64,000 nt of DNA from Cognatundibacterium griseum (GCF_014284195.1 NZ_JACOGC010000001.1:496001-560000), one strand, 5' to 3'. Counted from the stretch's first letter, positions 19,184 through 29,262 are shown. The notes: generated by a model not told the origin, from the sequence alone. Made by a program: numbers and translations.

Positions 19184-19459
19184 ATGACACGTTCATTGAA
19201 AAAAGGGCCGTTCTGCGACGCCCATCTGGTGAAGAAAGTCGAAGCTGCGCAAGCAACTAAAGACAAAAAGCCAATCAAAACTTGGTCCCGCCGTTCGACA
19301 ATTATGCCGGACTTCATCGGTTTGACCATTGCGGTGCATAACGGCAAGCAGCATGTGCCGGTTTATGTTTCCGAAAACATGGTTGGTCATAAGCTCGGCG
19401 AATTTGCGCTGACCCGTACGTTCAAGGGTCACGCTGCCGATAAAAAGGCTAAGAAATAA
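19184..19459 (+). CDS. rpsS: 30S ribosomal protein S19
   Basis: The 91-residue S19 binds the head of the 30S subunit with S13. [27 protein letters not shown] and [14 protein letters not shown] are conserved. It lies 10 bp after rplB, within the S10 operon. Confidence 0.98.
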   Translation: MTRSLKKGPFCDAHLVKKVEAAQATKDKKPIKTWSRRSTIMPDFIGLTIAVHNGKQHVPVYVSENMVGHKLGEFALTRTFKGHAADKKAKK

Positions 19460-19468
19460 GGACCGATG

Positions 19469-19798
19469 ATGGAAACTAAAGCAACTCTGCGCGGTGTGCG
19501 TCTGTCTGAGCAAAAAGGTCGCCTGGTGGCAGATCTGATCCGCGGTAAAAAAGTAGATCAGGCATTGAATATCCTGGCTTTCAGCCCTAAAAAAGGTGCT
19601 GCGATCATCAAGAAAGTGCTGGAGTCCGCAATTGCGAACGCCGAGCATAACGATGGTGCAGATATCGACGAGCTGAAAGTGAAGACTATCTATGTCGAAA
19701 AAGGTGCGATTCTGAAGCGCTTCACAGCACGCGCTAAAGGTCGTGGTGATCGTATCTCTAAACAATCCTGTCACATCTACGTGACTGTTGGTAACTAA
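19469..19798 (+). CDS. rplV: 50S ribosomal protein L22
   Basis: The 109-residue L22 lines the nascent-peptide tunnel. [19 protein letters not shown] and [16 protein letters not shown] are conserved. Two ATG codons are in tandem (19466 and 19469); the second has better spacing from AAGGA and gives the METKATLRG start usual in related species. Confidence 0.97.
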   Translation: METKATLRGVRLSEQKGRLVADLIRGKKVDQALNILAFSPKKGAAIIKKVLESAIANAEHNDGADIDELKVKTIYVEKGAILKRFTARAKGRGDRISKQSCHIYVTVGN

Positions 19799-19807
19799 GG
19801 AGTCACG

Positions 19808-20632
19808 ATGGGACAGAAGATACATCCAACCGGTTTTCGTCTGGCGGTAACACGTAACTGGTCTTCACGCTGGTATGCAGGCAACAGCAATTTTGCCTCC
19901 ATGCTCGGTGAAGATCTGAAGGTACGTGATTACCTGAAGAAAAAACTGAAAAATGCTTCCGTAGGCCGTATCGTTATTGAGCGTCCGGCGAAAAATGCAC
20001 GTATTACCATTTACAGCTCCCGTCCAGGTGTTGTGATTGGTAAAAAAGGCGAAGATATCGAAGTTCTGAAAGCAGATTTGTCCAAGATGATGGGCGTGCC
20101 AGTTCACGTCAACATCGAAGAAATCCGCAAGCCAGAAATCGATGCGCAGCTGATTGCAGATTCGATCGCTCAGCAGCTCGAAAAGCGCATCATGTTCCGC
20201 CGCGCGATGAAACGTGCGATGCAGAACGCAATGCGTCTGGGTGCACAAGGCATCAAGATCATGTCCGGCGGTCGTCTGAACGGTATCGAAATCGCACGTA
20301 AAGAATGGTATCGCGAAGGCCGCGTGCCTCTGCATACATTACGCGCTGATATCGACTACGGCTTCGGCGAAGCATCCACAACTTACGGCATCATCGGTGT
20401 CAAAGTGTGGGTCTACAAAGGTGATCGTTTGGCAAATGGCGACGCGCCTGTGATCGAATCGACACCGGAAGACGACAAAAAGCGTCGTGGTCCGCGTCGT
20501 GACGATGGCAAGCCAAATAGCCGTCCACGTGCCAAGCGTCCTGAAGGGCAAAATACAACTGGCGCAGCAGCTCCAGCTAAGCGTGTACGCGCAAAAGCTG
20601 ATGCAGCACCAGCTGAGAAAGCAGGAGAATAA
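19808..20632 (+). CDS. rpsC: 30S ribosomal protein S3
   Basis: The 274-residue S3 carries the KH domain ([13 protein letters not shown]) and the conserved [14 protein letters not shown]. The C-terminal tail from about residue 215 is long, lysine/arginine-rich and low in complexity ([10 protein letters not shown], then Ala/Pro-rich), typical of Betaproteobacteria. It begins 9 bp after rplV. Confidence 0.98.
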   Translation: MGQKIHPTGFRLAVTRNWSSRWYAGNSNFASMLGEDLKVRDYLKKKLKNASVGRIVIERPAKNARITIYSSRPGVVIGKKGEDIEVLKADLSKMMGVPVHVNIEEIRKPEIDAQLIADSIAQQLEKRIMFRRAMKRAMQNAMRLGAQGIKIMSGGRLNGIEIARKEWYREGRVPLHTLRADIDYGFGEASTTYGIIGVKVWVYKGDRLANGDAPVIESTPEDDKKRRGPRRDDGKPNSRPRAKRPEGQNTTGAAAPAKRVRAKADAAPAEKAGE

Positions 20633-20634
20633 TC

Positions 20635-21054
20635 ATGCTGCAACCAGCACGCAGAAAATATCGCAAGGAGCAAAAAGGCCGTAACAAGGGTATTTCCCAT
20701 ACCCGTGGTACAGCAGTCTCCTTCGGTGAGTTTGGCTTGAAAGCGGTTGGCCGTGGTCGTATCACAGCGCGTCAGATCGAAGCTGCGCGTCGTGCAATGA
20801 CACGTCACATTAAACGTGGCGGCCGCATCTGGATCCGTATTTTTCCGGACAAGCCAATTTCCCAGAAGCCTGCAGAGGTCCGTATGGGTAATGGTAAAGG
20901 TAATCCTGAGTACTATGTTGCCGAGATTCAACCAGGCAAAATGTTGTACGAGATGGATGGTGTCGATGAATCGCTCGCACGTGAAGCGTTCCGTCTGGCG
21001 GCAGCGAAGTTGCCGTTAGCAACGACTTTCGTCGTTCGCCAAGTCGGTCAATAA
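20635..21054 (+). CDS. rplP: 50S ribosomal protein L16
   Basis: The 139-residue L16 contacts tRNA at the A site. [33 protein letters not shown] and [15 protein letters not shown] are conserved. It starts 2 bp after rpsC with CAGGAG upstream. Confidence 0.98.
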   Translation: MLQPARRKYRKEQKGRNKGISHTRGTAVSFGEFGLKAVGRGRITARQIEAARRAMTRHIKRGGRIWIRIFPDKPISQKPAEVRMGNGKGNPEYYVAEIQPGKMLYEMDGVDESLAREAFRLAAAKLPLATTFVVRQVGQ

Positions 21055-21066
21055 TAGGAGTTGTAA

Positions 21067-21258
21067 ATGAAAGTATCTGAACTCCAAGGTAAGGATCAAG
21101 CGGCTTTGACTAAAGAACTCAACGACCTGCTGAAAGCTCAGTTCAGCCTGCGTATGCAAATCGCTACCCAGCAACTGACGAATACAGCACAGTTGAAGAA
21201 AGTTCGTCGTGACATCGCTCGTGTGAAAACCGTCATGAATCAGAAGGATGCCAAATAA
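21067..21258 (+). CDS. rpmC: 50S ribosomal protein L29
   Basis: This small 63-residue L29 sits at the tunnel exit. The two-helix pattern ([17 protein letters not shown], then [14 protein letters not shown]) is normal. Its TAATG junction overlaps the start of rpsQ by one base. Confidence 0.97.
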   Translation: MKVSELQGKDQAALTKELNDLLKAQFSLRMQIATQQLTNTAQLKKVRRDIARVKTVMNQKDAK

Positions 21259-21530
21259 TGAACGATCAAGTAAAAGTGGCATTGAAGCGCACATTGATTG
21301 GCAAGGTTGTGTCCGACAAGATGAACAAAACAGTCACCGTACTGGTTGAGCGTCACGTCAAACATCCTTTGTATGGCAAGATCATCGTCCGTACTGCAAA
21401 GTACCATGCGCACGATGAAGCGAACCAGGCAAAAGAAGGCGACACAGTTGAGATTCAGGAAGGTCGTCCAATCTCCAAGACTAAAGCCTGGACAGTCACT
21501 CGTGTGGTTCAAGTAGCACAAGTCGTATAA
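21258..21530 (+). CDS. rpsQ: 30S ribosomal protein S17
   Basis: The 90-residue S17 has the OB-fold motifs [19 protein letters not shown] and the later [11 protein letters not shown]. It is the last gene before a 236-bp gap and therefore probably ends the S10 operon proper. Confidence 0.97.
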   Translation: MNDQVKVALKRTLIGKVVSDKMNKTVTVLVERHVKHPLYGKIIVRTAKYHAHDEANQAKEGDTVEIQEGRPISKTKAWTVTRVVQVAQVV

Positions 21531-21535
21531 ATTTA

Positions 21536-21735
21536 TTGCACAAATCTTTTTTTGGTGTAATAATGATGGGCTGTCATTTGCAAAGTGCAGGTGGCAGCCT
21601 AAATGTCTTTCGCAGCACTCCTCGCTGTGAAAGTGGTTAAAAAATCGTCCACCTAATCAGTTGGCTCGTGCATTGTGGGTTATGTAGGGGTTGGCTGGCA
21701 GGACCAAGACTGACTACAGGCTTGCATTGTGCAAG
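21536..21735 (+). promoter_or_regulatory. Structured leader and promoter of the spc operon (rplN)
   Basis: TTGCAC (21536-21541) with AATAAT (21559-21564) makes a fair promoter with a 17-bp spacer. Three hairpins follow: GGCTGTC/GGCAGCC (21569-21599), starting at about the expected first transcribed base and resembling the rpsJ leader hairpin; a 10-bp stem CTTTCGCAGC/GCTGTGAAAG (21607-21633, one G-U); and CTTGCA/TGCAAG (21721-21735). A ribosomal-protein binding site is plausible but not identified. Confidence 0.6.
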
Positions 21736-21766
21736 TTGTGTGGATTAAGTTGGGAAAGAGAACATT

Positions 21767-22135
21767 ATGATTCAAACAGAAAGCCGGCTGGAAGTGGCTG
21801 ACAATACTGGTGCGCGCGAAGTTTTGTGCATCAAGGTATTGGGCGGTTCCAAGCGTCGTTATGCGGGTATCGGTGATGTTATTAAAGTCACTGTGAAATC
21901 TGCTGCTCCGCGCGGTCGTGTAAAAAAAGGTGAAATTTACAACGCCGTTGTTGTGAGAACAGCTAAGGGTGTGCGTCGTCAGGATGGCTCGTTGGTCAAA
22001 TTTGATGGCAATGCCGCAGTATTGTTGAATGCAAAGCTTGAGCCTATCGGCACTCGTATTTTCGGCCCAGTGACGCGTGAATTGCGTACTGAGCGTTTTA
22101 TGAAAATCGTGTCTCTGGCTCCAGAAGTGCTGTAA
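21767..22135 (+). CDS. rplN: 50S ribosomal protein L14
   Basis: This is a full-length L14 of 122 residues. [19 protein letters not shown] and [15 protein letters not shown] are conserved. It opens the spc operon after a structured leader of about 200 nt. GGGAAAGAG serves as its ribosome site. Confidence 0.98.
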   Translation: MIQTESRLEVADNTGAREVLCIKVLGGSKRRYAGIGDVIKVTVKSAAPRGRVKKGEIYNAVVVRTAKGVRRQDGSLVKFDGNAAVLLNAKLEPIGTRIFGPVTRELRTERFMKIVSLAPEVL

Positions 22136-22144
22136 GGAGTCGTG

Positions 22145-22459
22145 ATGAATAAAATTCGTAAAAACGACGAAGTCATCGTCTTAACAGGTAAAGACAAAGG
22201 TAAGCGCGGTCAGGTGCAGGCTTGCATCGATAGCGATTATGTTGTTGTTGCTGGTGTTAACGTTGCCAAGAAGGCCGTTAAGCCAAATCCGATGACTGGC
22301 GCAGTTGGTGGCATCGTTGATAAATTGATGCCGATTCATGTGTCGAATGTTGCATTGTTCAATGCTGCGTCCGGCAAGGCAGACCGTGTAGGCTTCAAGG
22401 TCGTGGATGGTAAGAAAGTCCGCGTCTATAAGTCGACTGGCGAAGTTGTGAAGGCATAA
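22145..22459 (+). CDS. rplX: 50S ribosomal protein L24
   Basis: The 104-residue L24 initiates 50S assembly. It has the KOW motif near the start ([21 protein letters not shown]). ATG 22145 is chosen over the in-frame GTG at 22142 because AGGAG lies 5 bp upstream and MNKIRKND is the family start. Confidence 0.96.
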   Translation: MNKIRKNDEVIVLTGKDKGKRGQVQACIDSDYVVVAGVNVAKKAVKPNPMTGAVGGIVDKLMPIHVSNVALFNAASGKADRVGFKVVDGKKVRVYKSTGEVVKA

Positions 22460-22463
22460 CATC

Positions 22464-23003
22464 ATGGCCCGTCTACAAGCATTATATAAAGAGAAGATCG
22501 TCGGTGAGTTGACTGAGAAGTATGCATACAAGTCAGTCATGGAAGTTCCTCGCATCCTGAAGATCACCCTGAACATGGGTTTGTCTGAAGCAGTTGCAGA
22601 CAAAAAGATCATTGAGCATGCGGTTGGCGATCTGACAAAAATTGCTGGTCAAAAGCCAGTTGTTACCAAGGCTCGCAAAGCGATCGCTGGTTTTAAAATC
22701 CGTGAAGGTTATCCAATCGGCTGTATGGTAACTTTGCGTGGCGCTCAGATGTATGAATTCCTGGATCGTTTCATCACTGTGGCTCTGCCACGTGTGCGTG
22801 ACTTCCGTGGTGTTTCTGGTCGTGCGTTTGATGGTCGTGGTAACTACAATATCGGTGTCAAGGAACAGATCATTTTCCCTGAGATCGAGTACGACAAGAT
22901 CGACGCATTGCGTGGTATGAATATCAGTATCACGACAACAGCAAAAACCGACGAAGAAGCGAAAGCACTCCTCGCCGCATTTAAATTTCCGTTCAGAAAC
23001 TGA
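22464..23003 (+). CDS. rplE: 50S ribosomal protein L5
   Basis: The 179-residue L5 binds 5S r[35 protein letters not shown] and [18 protein letters not shown] are conserved. In Escherichia coli S8 represses translation from the start of this gene; I did not find an obvious copy of that site. It lies 4 bp after rplX. Confidence 0.98.
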   Translation: MARLQALYKEKIVGELTEKYAYKSVMEVPRILKITLNMGLSEAVADKKIIEHAVGDLTKIAGQKPVVTKARKAIAGFKIREGYPIGCMVTLRGAQMYEFLDRFITVALPRVRDFRGVSGRAFDGRGNYNIGVKEQIIFPEIEYDKIDALRGMNISITTTAKTDEEAKALLAAFKFPFRN

Positions 23004-23010
23004 GGTCGCC

Positions 23011-23316
23011 ATGGCAAAATTGGCACTGATTAATCGTGAGCAAAAACGTGCAGATCTGGTGAAAAAATTCGCTGGTAAGCGCGCCGAACTGAAGGCCATC
23101 ATTGATGACCAGTCGAAAACTGAAGAAGAGCGCTATATCGCTCGCCTGAAGTTGCAGGCATTGCCACGTAATTCTAACCCGACCCGCCAGCGCAATCGCT
23201 GCACATTGACAGGTCGTCCGCGTGGCACATTCCGTAAGTTCGGTCTGGGCCGTATTAAACTCCGTGAAGTCGCCATGCGTGGTGAAGTCCCGGGTATGAC
23301 TAAAGCCAGCTGGTAA
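23011..23316 (+). CDS. rpsN: 30S ribosomal protein S14
   Basis: The 101-residue S14 is the long, zinc-free form: the CxxC pairs of the zinc form are missing. [26 protein letters not shown] is conserved apart from those pairs. It lies 7 bp after rplE. Confidence 0.97.
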   Translation: MAKLALINREQKRADLVKKFAGKRAELKAIIDDQSKTEEERYIARLKLQALPRNSNPTRQRNRCTLTGRPRGTFRKFGLGRIKLREVAMRGEVPGMTKASW

Positions 23317-23330
23317 TAGGAGAATAAGCA

Positions 23331-23726
23331 ATGAGTATGAGCGATCCTATCGCCGATATGCTGACCCGCATTCGTAACGCACAAGTAGTTCAGAAAACTG
23401 TTGTTGCGATGCCGTCTTCTAAGGTAAAAGTGGCAATTGCCAACGTACTGAAAGACGAAGGTTACATTGAAGATTTCGCAGTTTTGGAAACTGCAGGTAA
23501 GTCCGAATTAAAAATCGGCTTGAAATATTATGCAGGACGTCCTGTGATTGAACGCTTGGAGCGTGTATCTCGCCCAGGTCTCCGTATTTACAAAGGTAAA
23601 GACGAGATTCCAAGTGTCATGAACGGTTTGGGCGTGGCGATTGTGTCCACACCAAAAGGCGTCATGACTGACCGCAAAGCGCGCGCAACCGGTGTTGGTG
23701 GCGAAGTGATTTGCTACGTCGCCTAA
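23331..23726 (+). CDS. rpsH: 30S ribosomal protein S8
   Basis: The 131-residue S8 is a primary 16S rRNA binder and, in enterics, the spc operon repressor. [14 protein letters not shown] and [14 protein letters not shown] are conserved. ATG 23331 follows AGGAGAATAAGCA; a second in-frame ATG 6 bp later is possible. Confidence 0.98.
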   Translation: MSMSDPIADMLTRIRNAQVVQKTVVAMPSSKVKVAIANVLKDEGYIEDFAVLETAGKSELKIGLKYYAGRPVIERLERVSRPGLRIYKGKDEIPSVMNGLGVAIVSTPKGVMTDRKARATGVGGEVICYVA

Positions 23727-23736
23727 GGAGTGAAAG

Positions 23737-24270
23737 ATGTCTCGAGTAGGTAAGATGCCAATCGCTTTGCCGGCAGGTGCGGAAGTCGCAATTTCAGCAG
23801 AGCAGATTACAGTAAAAGGTCCTATGGGCGCATTGACACAAAGCCTGAATGGCTTGGTGGCAGTTGCAAACAACAACGGCACTTTGAGTTTTTCTCCGGC
23901 CAATGACGGTCGTGAAGCCAATGCGATGACAGGCACACTGCGTGCACTGGTCAACAATATGGTTAACGGCGTGACTAAAGGCTTTGAGCGCAAACTCACA
24001 TTGGTCGGCGTTGGCTACAAAGCGCAAGCCCAGGGTGATAAATTGAATTTGTCTTTAGGTTTTTCACATCCAGTTGTACATCAGATGCCAGCAGGCGTTA
24101 CATGTGCAACACCAACGCCTACTGAAATCCTGATCAAAGGGGTTGATAAGCAGAAGGTTGGTCAAGTGGCAGCTGAAGTCCGTGCATACCGCAGCCCAGA
24201 GCCTTATAAAGGTAAGGGTGTCCGTTATGCGGACGAAGTGGTTGTGATTAAAGAAACCAAGAAGAAGTAA
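23737..24270 (+). CDS. rplF: 50S ribosomal protein L6
   Basis: The 177-residue L6 lies near the factor-binding site. [15 protein letters not shown], the [10 protein letters not shown] loop and the [15 protein letters not shown] tail are conserved. It starts 10 bp after rpsH with AAGGAG. Confidence 0.98.
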   Translation: MSRVGKMPIALPAGAEVAISAEQITVKGPMGALTQSLNGLVAVANNNGTLSFSPANDGREANAMTGTLRALVNNMVNGVTKGFERKLTLVGVGYKAQAQGDKLNLSLGFSHPVVHQMPAGVTCATPTPTEILIKGVDKQKVGQVAAEVRAYRSPEPYKGKGVRYADEVVVIKETKKK

Positions 24271-24282
24271 TAGGGGTTGACG

Positions 24283-24645
24283 ATGGACAAGAAACAATCA
24301 CGTCTGCGCCGCGCACGTCAAACCCGTGCCAAGATCGCAGAACTCAAAGTGAACCGCCTGGCCGTGCATCGCACCAATCTGCACATCTACGCAAACATCA
24401 TTGGCCCAGATGCCAAAGTGTTGGCTTCCGCTTCTACCGTAGAGGCAGAAGTGCGTGCAGAATTGGCTGGCAAATCCGGTGCTGGTGGCAATGCCGCAGC
24501 AGCGACTTTGATCGGCAAGCGTGTAGCAGAGAAGGCAATCAAAGCAGGGGTTACCGAAGTTGCGTTTGACCGCTCCGGTTTCCGTTACCATGGCCGCATC
24601 AAGGCGCTTGCAGAAGCTGCCCGTGAAGCTGGCTTGAAGTTCTAA
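24283..24645 (+). CDS. rplR: 50S ribosomal protein L18
   Basis: The 120-residue L18 binds 5S rRNA with L5. [23 protein letters not shown] and [24 protein letters not shown] are conserved. ATG 24283 is chosen over an in-frame TTG at 24277 because the TAGGGG ribosome site is well placed for it. Confidence 0.97.
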   Translation: MDKKQSRLRRARQTRAKIAELKVNRLAVHRTNLHIYANIIGPDAKVLASASTVEAEVRAELAGKSGAGGNAAAATLIGKRVAEKAIKAGVTEVAFDRSGFRYHGRIKALAEAAREAGLKF

Positions 24646-24657
24646 GGAAAATTTGTC

Positions 24658-25176
24658 ATGGCAAAAATGCAAGCAAAAACAGCAGCCGACAAGCCGGATG
24701 ATGGCATGCGCGAAAAAATGATCGCGATCAACCGTGTAACCAAAGTGGTTAAGGGTGGTCGTATCATGGGCTTCGCTGCATTGACAGTTGTAGGCGACGG
24801 CGATGGCCGTATCGGTATGGGTAAGGGAAAGTCGAAAGAAGTTCCTGTTGCCGTACAAAAAGCGATGGAAGAAGCACGTCGCAAGATGATTAAAGTGACT
24901 TTGAAGAACGGTACTTTGCAGCACACCGTTACAGGCAAGCACGGTGCATCTTCCGTCATGATCTCTCCTGCAAAAGAAGGTACTGGCGTTATTGCTGGTG
25001 GTCCAATGCGCGCGATTTTTGAAGTAATGGGTATTGAAAACGTTGTGGCGAAGTCCAACGGTTCCACCAACCCTTACAACATGGTTCGTGCAACTTTGAA
25101 TGGTCTGGCAAAGATGAGTACTCCATCTGAGATCGCTGCAAAGCGTGGCAAGACCGTTGAAGAAATTCTCGGTTAA
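24658..25176 (+). CDS. rpsE: 30S ribosomal protein S5
   Basis: The 172-residue S5 takes part in decoding fidelity. [19 protein letters not shown] and [20 protein letters not shown] are conserved. AAGGAAAATTTGTC precedes the ATG, 12 bp after rplR. Confidence 0.98.
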   Translation: MAKMQAKTAADKPDDGMREKMIAINRVTKVVKGGRIMGFAALTVVGDGDGRIGMGKGKSKEVPVAVQKAMEEARRKMIKVTLKNGTLQHTVTGKHGASSVMISPAKEGTGVIAGGPMRAIFEVMGIENVVAKSNGSTNPYNMVRATLNGLAKMSTPSEIAAKRGKTVEEILG

Positions 25177-25186
25177 GGAGAGCGCG

Positions 25187-25366
25187 ATGACTAAGACAGT
25201 AAAAGTGCAGTTGGTCAAAGGTCTGATCGGTACACGTCAGGATCACCGTGCGACAGTCCGTGGTCTCGGCCTGCGTCGTGTTAATTCAGTTTCTGAATTG
25301 CAGGACACACCAGCAGTACGTGGCATGATCAATAAAGTCTCGTATCTTGTGAAGGTTGTATCGTAA
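25187..25366 (+). CDS. rpmD: 50S ribosomal protein L30
   Basis: The 59-residue L30 starts at ATG 25187 after AAGGAGAGCGCG, giving [15 protein letters not shown]. The pattern [23 protein letters not shown] is typical. It sits between rpsE and rplO as usual. Confidence 0.96.
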   Translation: MTKTVKVQLVKGLIGTRQDHRATVRGLGLRRVNSVSELQDTPAVRGMINKVSYLVKVVS

Positions 25367-25394
25367 GCCGTCAGGTTTTCGATCGGAGCAAATT

Positions 25395-25826
25395 ATGGAA
25401 TTGAATAACATTCAGCCAGCTGATGGCGCTAAACACTACAAACGTCGTGTTGGTCGCGGTATCGGTTCTGGTTTAGGTAAAACAGCTGGCCGTGGTCACA
25501 AAGGTCAGAAGTCCCGTTCGGGCGGCTTTCACAAAGTCGGTTTCGAAGGCGGTCAGATGCCTCTGCAACGCCGGTTGCCAAAGCGTGGTTTCAAATCACT
25601 GGCAACGCCGTTTAAAGCAGAAGTTCGTCTGACCGACCTGGAAAACCTGCCAGTGACTGAAATCGATATTCTGGCTTTGAAACAAGCTGGTGTCGTTTCT
25701 GAACTCGCACGTACAGTACGTGTGATTCTGTCTGGCGCAATTTCCAAGAAAGTTACTTTGAACGGCTTGATCGTCACTAAAGGCGCTAAAGCTGCAATCG
25801 AAGCTGCTGGCGGTACCATCGCTTAA
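25395..25826 (+). CDS. rplO: 50S ribosomal protein L15
   Basis: The 143-residue L15 has the glycine-rich N-terminal arm ([18 protein letters not shown]) that enters the rRNA core, and a globular C-terminal half. ATG 25395 follows CGGAGCAAATT. The 28-bp gap to secY holds only its ribosome site. Confidence 0.98.
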   Translation: MELNNIQPADGAKHYKRRVGRGIGSGLGKTAGRGHKGQKSRSGGFHKVGFEGGQMPLQRRLPKRGFKSLATPFKAEVRLTDLENLPVTEIDILALKQAGVVSELARTVRVILSGAISKKVTLNGLIVTKGAKAAIEAAGGTIA

Positions 25827-25851
25827 TTCAGTGCAGACACCGGAGCAATAA

Positions 25852-27186
25852 TTGGCAACATCTCCACAACAAGCTAAAAGTGCAGCAAGCGGGTTTCCAT
25901 GGGGTCGACTCTGGTTCTTGCTGGCAGCACTGGTTGTCTACAGGATTGGCGCGCATGTGCCAGTACCTGGTATCGATCCTGCCGCACTGGCGGACTTATT
26001 TAAACAAAACCAGGGCGGTCTTCTGGGGATGTTCAATATGTTCTCCGGTGGTGCGATGTCGCGTTTTGCCGTATTTGCACTCGGCATTACACCGTACATC
26101 TCAGCATCGATTGTCATGCAGTTGCTGTCCATCGTCTCTCCGCAACTGGAGGCGCTGAAAAAAGAAGGTGAATCTGGCCGAAGGAAAATCACGCAATATA
26201 CGCGTTATGGAACTCTGGCTTTGGCGACAGTGCAGGCGTATTTCATTGCGTTTGGACTGGAAGCCCAGCCTGGTCTGGTTATTGATCCTGGTATGGCATT
26301 CCGGTTTACGACAGTGGTGACACTGGTGACTGGAACCATGTTTCTGATGTGGTTGGGTGAACAGATTACTGAACGTGGTCTGGGTAATGGTATCTCTATC
26401 ATTATTTTTGCAGGTATTGCTGCAGGTTTGCCTAATGCACTCGGAGGTATGTTTGAGCTGGTTCGCACTGGCTCGATGCATCCGGCTTCTGTCCTGTTGA
26501 TCTGCGTGATTGCTGCGGCTGTGACTTTCATGGTCGTATTCATCGAGCGTGGTCAGCGGAAGATTCTGGTGAATTATGCCAAGCGCCAGGTGGGTAACAA
26601 AGTTTATGGCGGGCAAAGCAGTCATTTGCCTTTGAAGCTGAATATGGCAGGTGTGATTCCTCCGATTTTTGCTTCTTCCATTATCTTGTTTCCTGCGACC
26701 ATCACCAGCTGGTTTGCTAAAGGAGCGGATTCAACGAACGGTGTCATTACCTTTCTGAAGGATCTTGCCGCTTCGATGGCGCCAGGTGAGCCGATTCATG
26801 CGTTGTTGTATGCAGTTGCCATTGTTTTCTTCTGCTTCTTTTATACCGCGTTGGTGTTTAACAGCAAGGAAACCGCTGATAATCTGAAGAAGAGCGGCGC
26901 GTTTGTTCCGGGGATTCGTCCTGGTGACCAGACCGCACGCTACATCGACAAGATTCTGATGCGCCTGACACTGGCTGGTGCGGTTTATATTACGCTGGTA
27001 TGTTTGTTGCCTGAATTTTTGATTGCGAAATGGAAAGTACCATTTTATTTCGGCGGCACTTCGCTGCTGATTATTGTGGTGGTGACTATGGATTTCATGG
27101 CTCAGGTTCAGAACTACGTGATGTCTCAGCAGTATGAATCGCTTCTTCGCAAAGCAAATTTCAAAGGCGGTATTCCTTCGCGGTAA
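25852..27186 (+). CDS. secY: Protein translocase subunit SecY (TTG start)
   Basis: The 444-residue protein is the channel subunit of the Sec translocon, with ten expected membrane helices. [10 protein letters not shown], the plug region, [16 protein letters not shown] and the cytoplasmic loops are conserved. The start is TTG 25852: GGAG lies 6 bp upstream, the N-terminal residues [12 protein letters not shown] fit related proteins, and the first in-frame ATG is over 60 codons later. A rare start codon may lower SecY output relative to its ribosomal neighbours. Confidence 0.97.
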   Translation: MATSPQQAKSAASGFPWGRLWFLLAALVVYRIGAHVPVPGIDPAALADLFKQNQGGLLGMFNMFSGGAMSRFAVFALGITPYISASIVMQLLSIVSPQLEALKKEGESGRRKITQYTRYGTLALATVQAYFIAFGLEAQPGLVIDPGMAFRFTTVVTLVTGTMFLMWLGEQITERGLGNGISIIIFAGIAAGLPNALGGMFELVRTGSMHPASVLLICVIAAAVTFMVVFIERGQRKILVNYAKRQVGNKVYGGQSSHLPLKLNMAGVIPPIFASSIILFPATITSWFAKGADSTNGVITFLKDLAASMAPGEPIHALLYAVAIVFFCFFYTALVFNSKETADNLKKSGAFVPGIRPGDQTARYIDKILMRLTLAGAVYITLVCLLPEFLIAKWKVPFYFGGTSLLIIVVVTMDFMAQVQNYVMSQQYESLLRKANFKGGIPSR

Positions 27187-27212
27187 CAGCCTCAAGGAAC
27201 TGAGCAGATCGA

Positions 27213-27431
27213 ATGGCAAAAGACGACGTTATACAGATGCAGGGCGAGATTCTTGAGAATCTTCCGAATGCAACATTTCGAGTTAAGTTGGAAAACGGGC
27301 ATGTTGTACTAGGCCATATTTCCGGGAAGATGCGAATGAACTATATCCGCATTCTTCCAGGTGATAAGGTGACAGTGGAATTGACGCCTTATGATTTGAG
27401 CCGGGCGCGAATAGTGTTCCGTACCAAGTAA
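27213..27431 (+). CDS. infA: Translation initiation factor IF-1
   Basis: The 72-residue OB-fold protein matches IF-1 along its length ([41 protein letters not shown]). It lies 26 bp after secY and before rpmJ, a common order in Betaproteobacteria. Confidence 0.97.
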   Translation: MAKDDVIQMQGEILENLPNATFRVKLENGHVVLGHISGKMRMNYIRILPGDKVTVELTPYDLSRARIVFRTK

Positions 27432-27463
27432 ATTAAAGTGAACAAGAAGGGAAGAGGGCAAAA

Positions 27464-27577
27464 ATGAAAGTTCTCGCATCAGTTAAGCGGATTTGCCGCA
27501 ACTGCAAAATCATCAAGCGCAAAGGTGTTGTTCGTGTTATCTGCACAGAACCACGCCATAAACAGCGCCAAGGTTAA
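27464..27577 (+). CDS. rpmJ: 50S ribosomal protein L36
   Basis: This 37-residue gene starts at ATG 27464 and stops with TAA at 27575-27577. It encodes [14 protein letters not shown] and ends [11 protein letters not shown]. Cys11, Cys14, Cys27 and His32 form the zinc ribbon of the zinc-containing L36 form. GAAGAGGGC lies just upstream. It sits between infA and rpsM. Confidence 0.97.
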   Translation: MKVLASVKRICRNCKIIKRKGVVRVICTEPRHKQRQG

Positions 27578-27604
27578 TTAACGTTATTGAACGAGGAATA
27601 ACGA

Positions 27605-27970
27605 ATGGCACGTATCGCAGGGGTTAATATCCCAAATCATCAACATACCGTAATCGGCCTCACAGCTATCTATGGTATTGGTCGTCCACGTTCACAGAAA
27701 ATCTGTGAAGCAACGGGTGTTTTGACAACTAAAAAGGTCAAGGATCTGGATGACAACGAACTCGAAAAGCTTCGCGACGAAATTGGTAAATTTATCGTTG
27801 AAGGCGATTTGCGTCGTGAATTGTCCATGAACATCAAGCGTTTGATGGACTTGGGTTGCTATCGCGGCTTGCGTCACCGTAAAGGTTTGCCTGTCCGTGG
27901 TCAGCGTACACGCACCAATGCGCGTACACGCAAAGGCCCACGTAAAGCAGCGCAGTCTTTGAAGAAATAA
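27605..27970 (+). CDS. rpsM: 30S ribosomal protein S13
   Basis: The 121-residue S13 bridges the subunits and contacts P-site tRNA through its basic tail. [19 protein letters not shown] and [20 protein letters not shown] are conserved. GAGGAATAACG precedes the ATG. In enterics this start is where S4 represses the alpha operon. Confidence 0.98.
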   Translation: MARIAGVNIPNHQHTVIGLTAIYGIGRPRSQKICEATGVLTTKKVKDLDDNELEKLRDEIGKFIVEGDLRRELSMNIKRLMDLGCYRGLRHRKGLPVRGQRTRTNARTRKGPRKAAQSLKK

Positions 27971-28001
27971 TCCAGGCTAGCCCGGATCCAAGGAAAACAT
28001 T

Positions 28002-28406
28002 ATGGCAAAAGCTCAAAATAACGCAGCAGCAGCACGTGCTCGTAAGAAAGTTAAAAAGAACGTTGCAGAAGGTATCGCTCACGTTCACGCTTCTTTCAAC
28101 AACACCATCATCACGATCACTGATCGCCAGGGCAATGCATTGTCTTGGGCAACAGCGGGTGGTGCCGGCTTCAAAGGTTCTCGTAAGTCGACTCCGTTTG
28201 CAGCGCAGGTTGCGGCGGAAGCAGCAGGTAAAGTTGCTGTTGAATGCGGTATCAAAAATCTGGAAGTTCGTATCAAGGGCCCAGGCCCGGGCCGCGAGTC
28301 TTCTGTGCGCGCACTGAACAACCTGGGCATCAAGATTTCTTTGATCCAGGACGTTACTCCAGTTCCGCATAACGGCTGCCGTCCTCCAAAGCGTCGCCGT
28401 ATCTAA
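28002..28406 (+). CDS. rpsK: 30S ribosomal protein S11
   Basis: The 134-residue S11 lines the platform at the E site. [34 protein letters not shown] and the basic end [11 protein letters not shown] are conserved. It is followed by a structured 184-bp spacer before rpsD. Confidence 0.98.
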   Translation: MAKAQNNAAAARARKKVKKNVAEGIAHVHASFNNTIITITDRQGNALSWATAGGAGFKGSRKSTPFAAQVAAEAAGKVAVECGIKNLEVRIKGPGPGRESSVRALNNLGIKISLIQDVTPVPHNGCRPPKRRRI

Positions 28407-28422
28407 GCAACGAATGTTGCTG

Positions 28423-28569
28423 GCATTCTGGCGGAATTTCCGTTAGAATGCAGACCCGCCATTTTGTTGGCGGGTTTTGTGTTGGTAAATTTATTTTGTC
28501 TGAAAAATTTCAGACTTTAAGACCACTGTCTGATAGCAGGTAGATCAGACTAGCGCAGTTCTAGCTGCG
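28423..28569 (+). promoter_or_regulatory. Structured rpsK-rpsD spacer: five hairpins including a terminator
   Basis: In order: a 13-bp stem with two G-U pairs and an ATT loop (28423-28451); ACCCGCC/GGCGGGT followed by TTTT (28454-28478), a likely terminator or attenuator; GTCTGAAA/TTTCAGAC (28498-28515); GTCTGAT/ATCAGAC (28528-28550); and CGCAG/CTGCG (28554-28569). The GTCTGA and TCAGAC arms of the third and fourth hairpins can pair with each other, so alternative folds are possible. S4 autoregulation is a natural hypothesis. A -10-like TAGAAT (28444-28449) lies inside the first hairpin. Confidence 0.65.
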
Positions 28570-28590
28570 TCATTGATAAAGGAAAATACT

Positions 28591-29214
28591 GTGGCACGTT
28601 ATATCGGACCAAAGGCTAAACTCTCCCGCCGCGAAGGCACAGATCTGTTTCTGAAAAGCGCACGCCGCTCTTTAGATTCCAAATGCAAACTGGATGCAAA
28701 GCCAGGTCAGCATGGTCGCACCTCCGGTGCCCGTACCTCTGACTTCGGTAACCAGTTGCGCGAAAAACAAAAAGTTAAGCGTATGTACGGCGTTTTGGAG
28801 CGTCAGTTCCGCCGTTATTTCGCTGAAGCTGACCGTCAAAAAGGCAATACCGGCGAAACACTGCTGAAATTACTGGAATCCCGTCTGGACAACGTTGCTT
28901 ACCGTATGGGCTTCGGCTCCACACGTGCAGAAGCGCGTCAGCTGGTAAGCCACAAGGCATTCACCGTTAACGGTATCGTCGTGAACATCGCTTCTTACCA
29001 GGTTAAAGCCGGTGACGTTGTTGCTGTTCGTGAAAAAGCGAAAAAGCAAGTGCGTATCGTTGAAGCGCTGTCTCTGGCAGAACAGTCCGGCATGCCATCC
29101 TGGGTTGCTGTTGATGCGAAGAAAATGGAAGGTACTTTCAAGTCCATGCCAGATCGCAGTGACATCGCTCACGACGTCAACGAATCCCTGATCGTTGAAT
29201 TGTATTCTCGTTAA
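28591..29214 (+). CDS. rpsD: 30S ribosomal protein S4 (GTG start)
   Basis: The 207-residue S4 is a primary 16S rRNA binder and a known autorepressor in other bacteria. It starts at GTG 28591, with AAAGGA upstream, giving [18 protein letters not shown]. The S4 domain ([25 protein letters not shown]) is intact. A strong terminator follows 14 bp after the stop. Confidence 0.97.
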   Translation: MARYIGPKAKLSRREGTDLFLKSARRSLDSKCKLDAKPGQHGRTSGARTSDFGNQLREKQKVKRMYGVLERQFRRYFAEADRQKGNTGETLLKLLESRLDNVAYRMGFGSTRAEARQLVSHKAFTVNGIVVNIASYQVKAGDVVAVREKAKKQVRIVEALSLAEQSGMPSWVAVDAKKMEGTFKSMPDRSDIAHDVNESLIVELYSR

Positions 29215-29228
29215 TTTTAAGTTTCACC

Positions 29229-29262
29229 GCCTGCCTGTATTTCTACAGGCAGGCTTTTTTCT
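29229..29262 (+). terminator. Strong rho-independent terminator between rpsD and rpoA
   Basis: A perfect 11-bp stem GCCTGCCTGTA (29229-29239) with TACAGGCAGGC (29244-29254), a TTTC loop and six T. It should cut or reduce read-through into rpoA. Confidence 0.88.
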
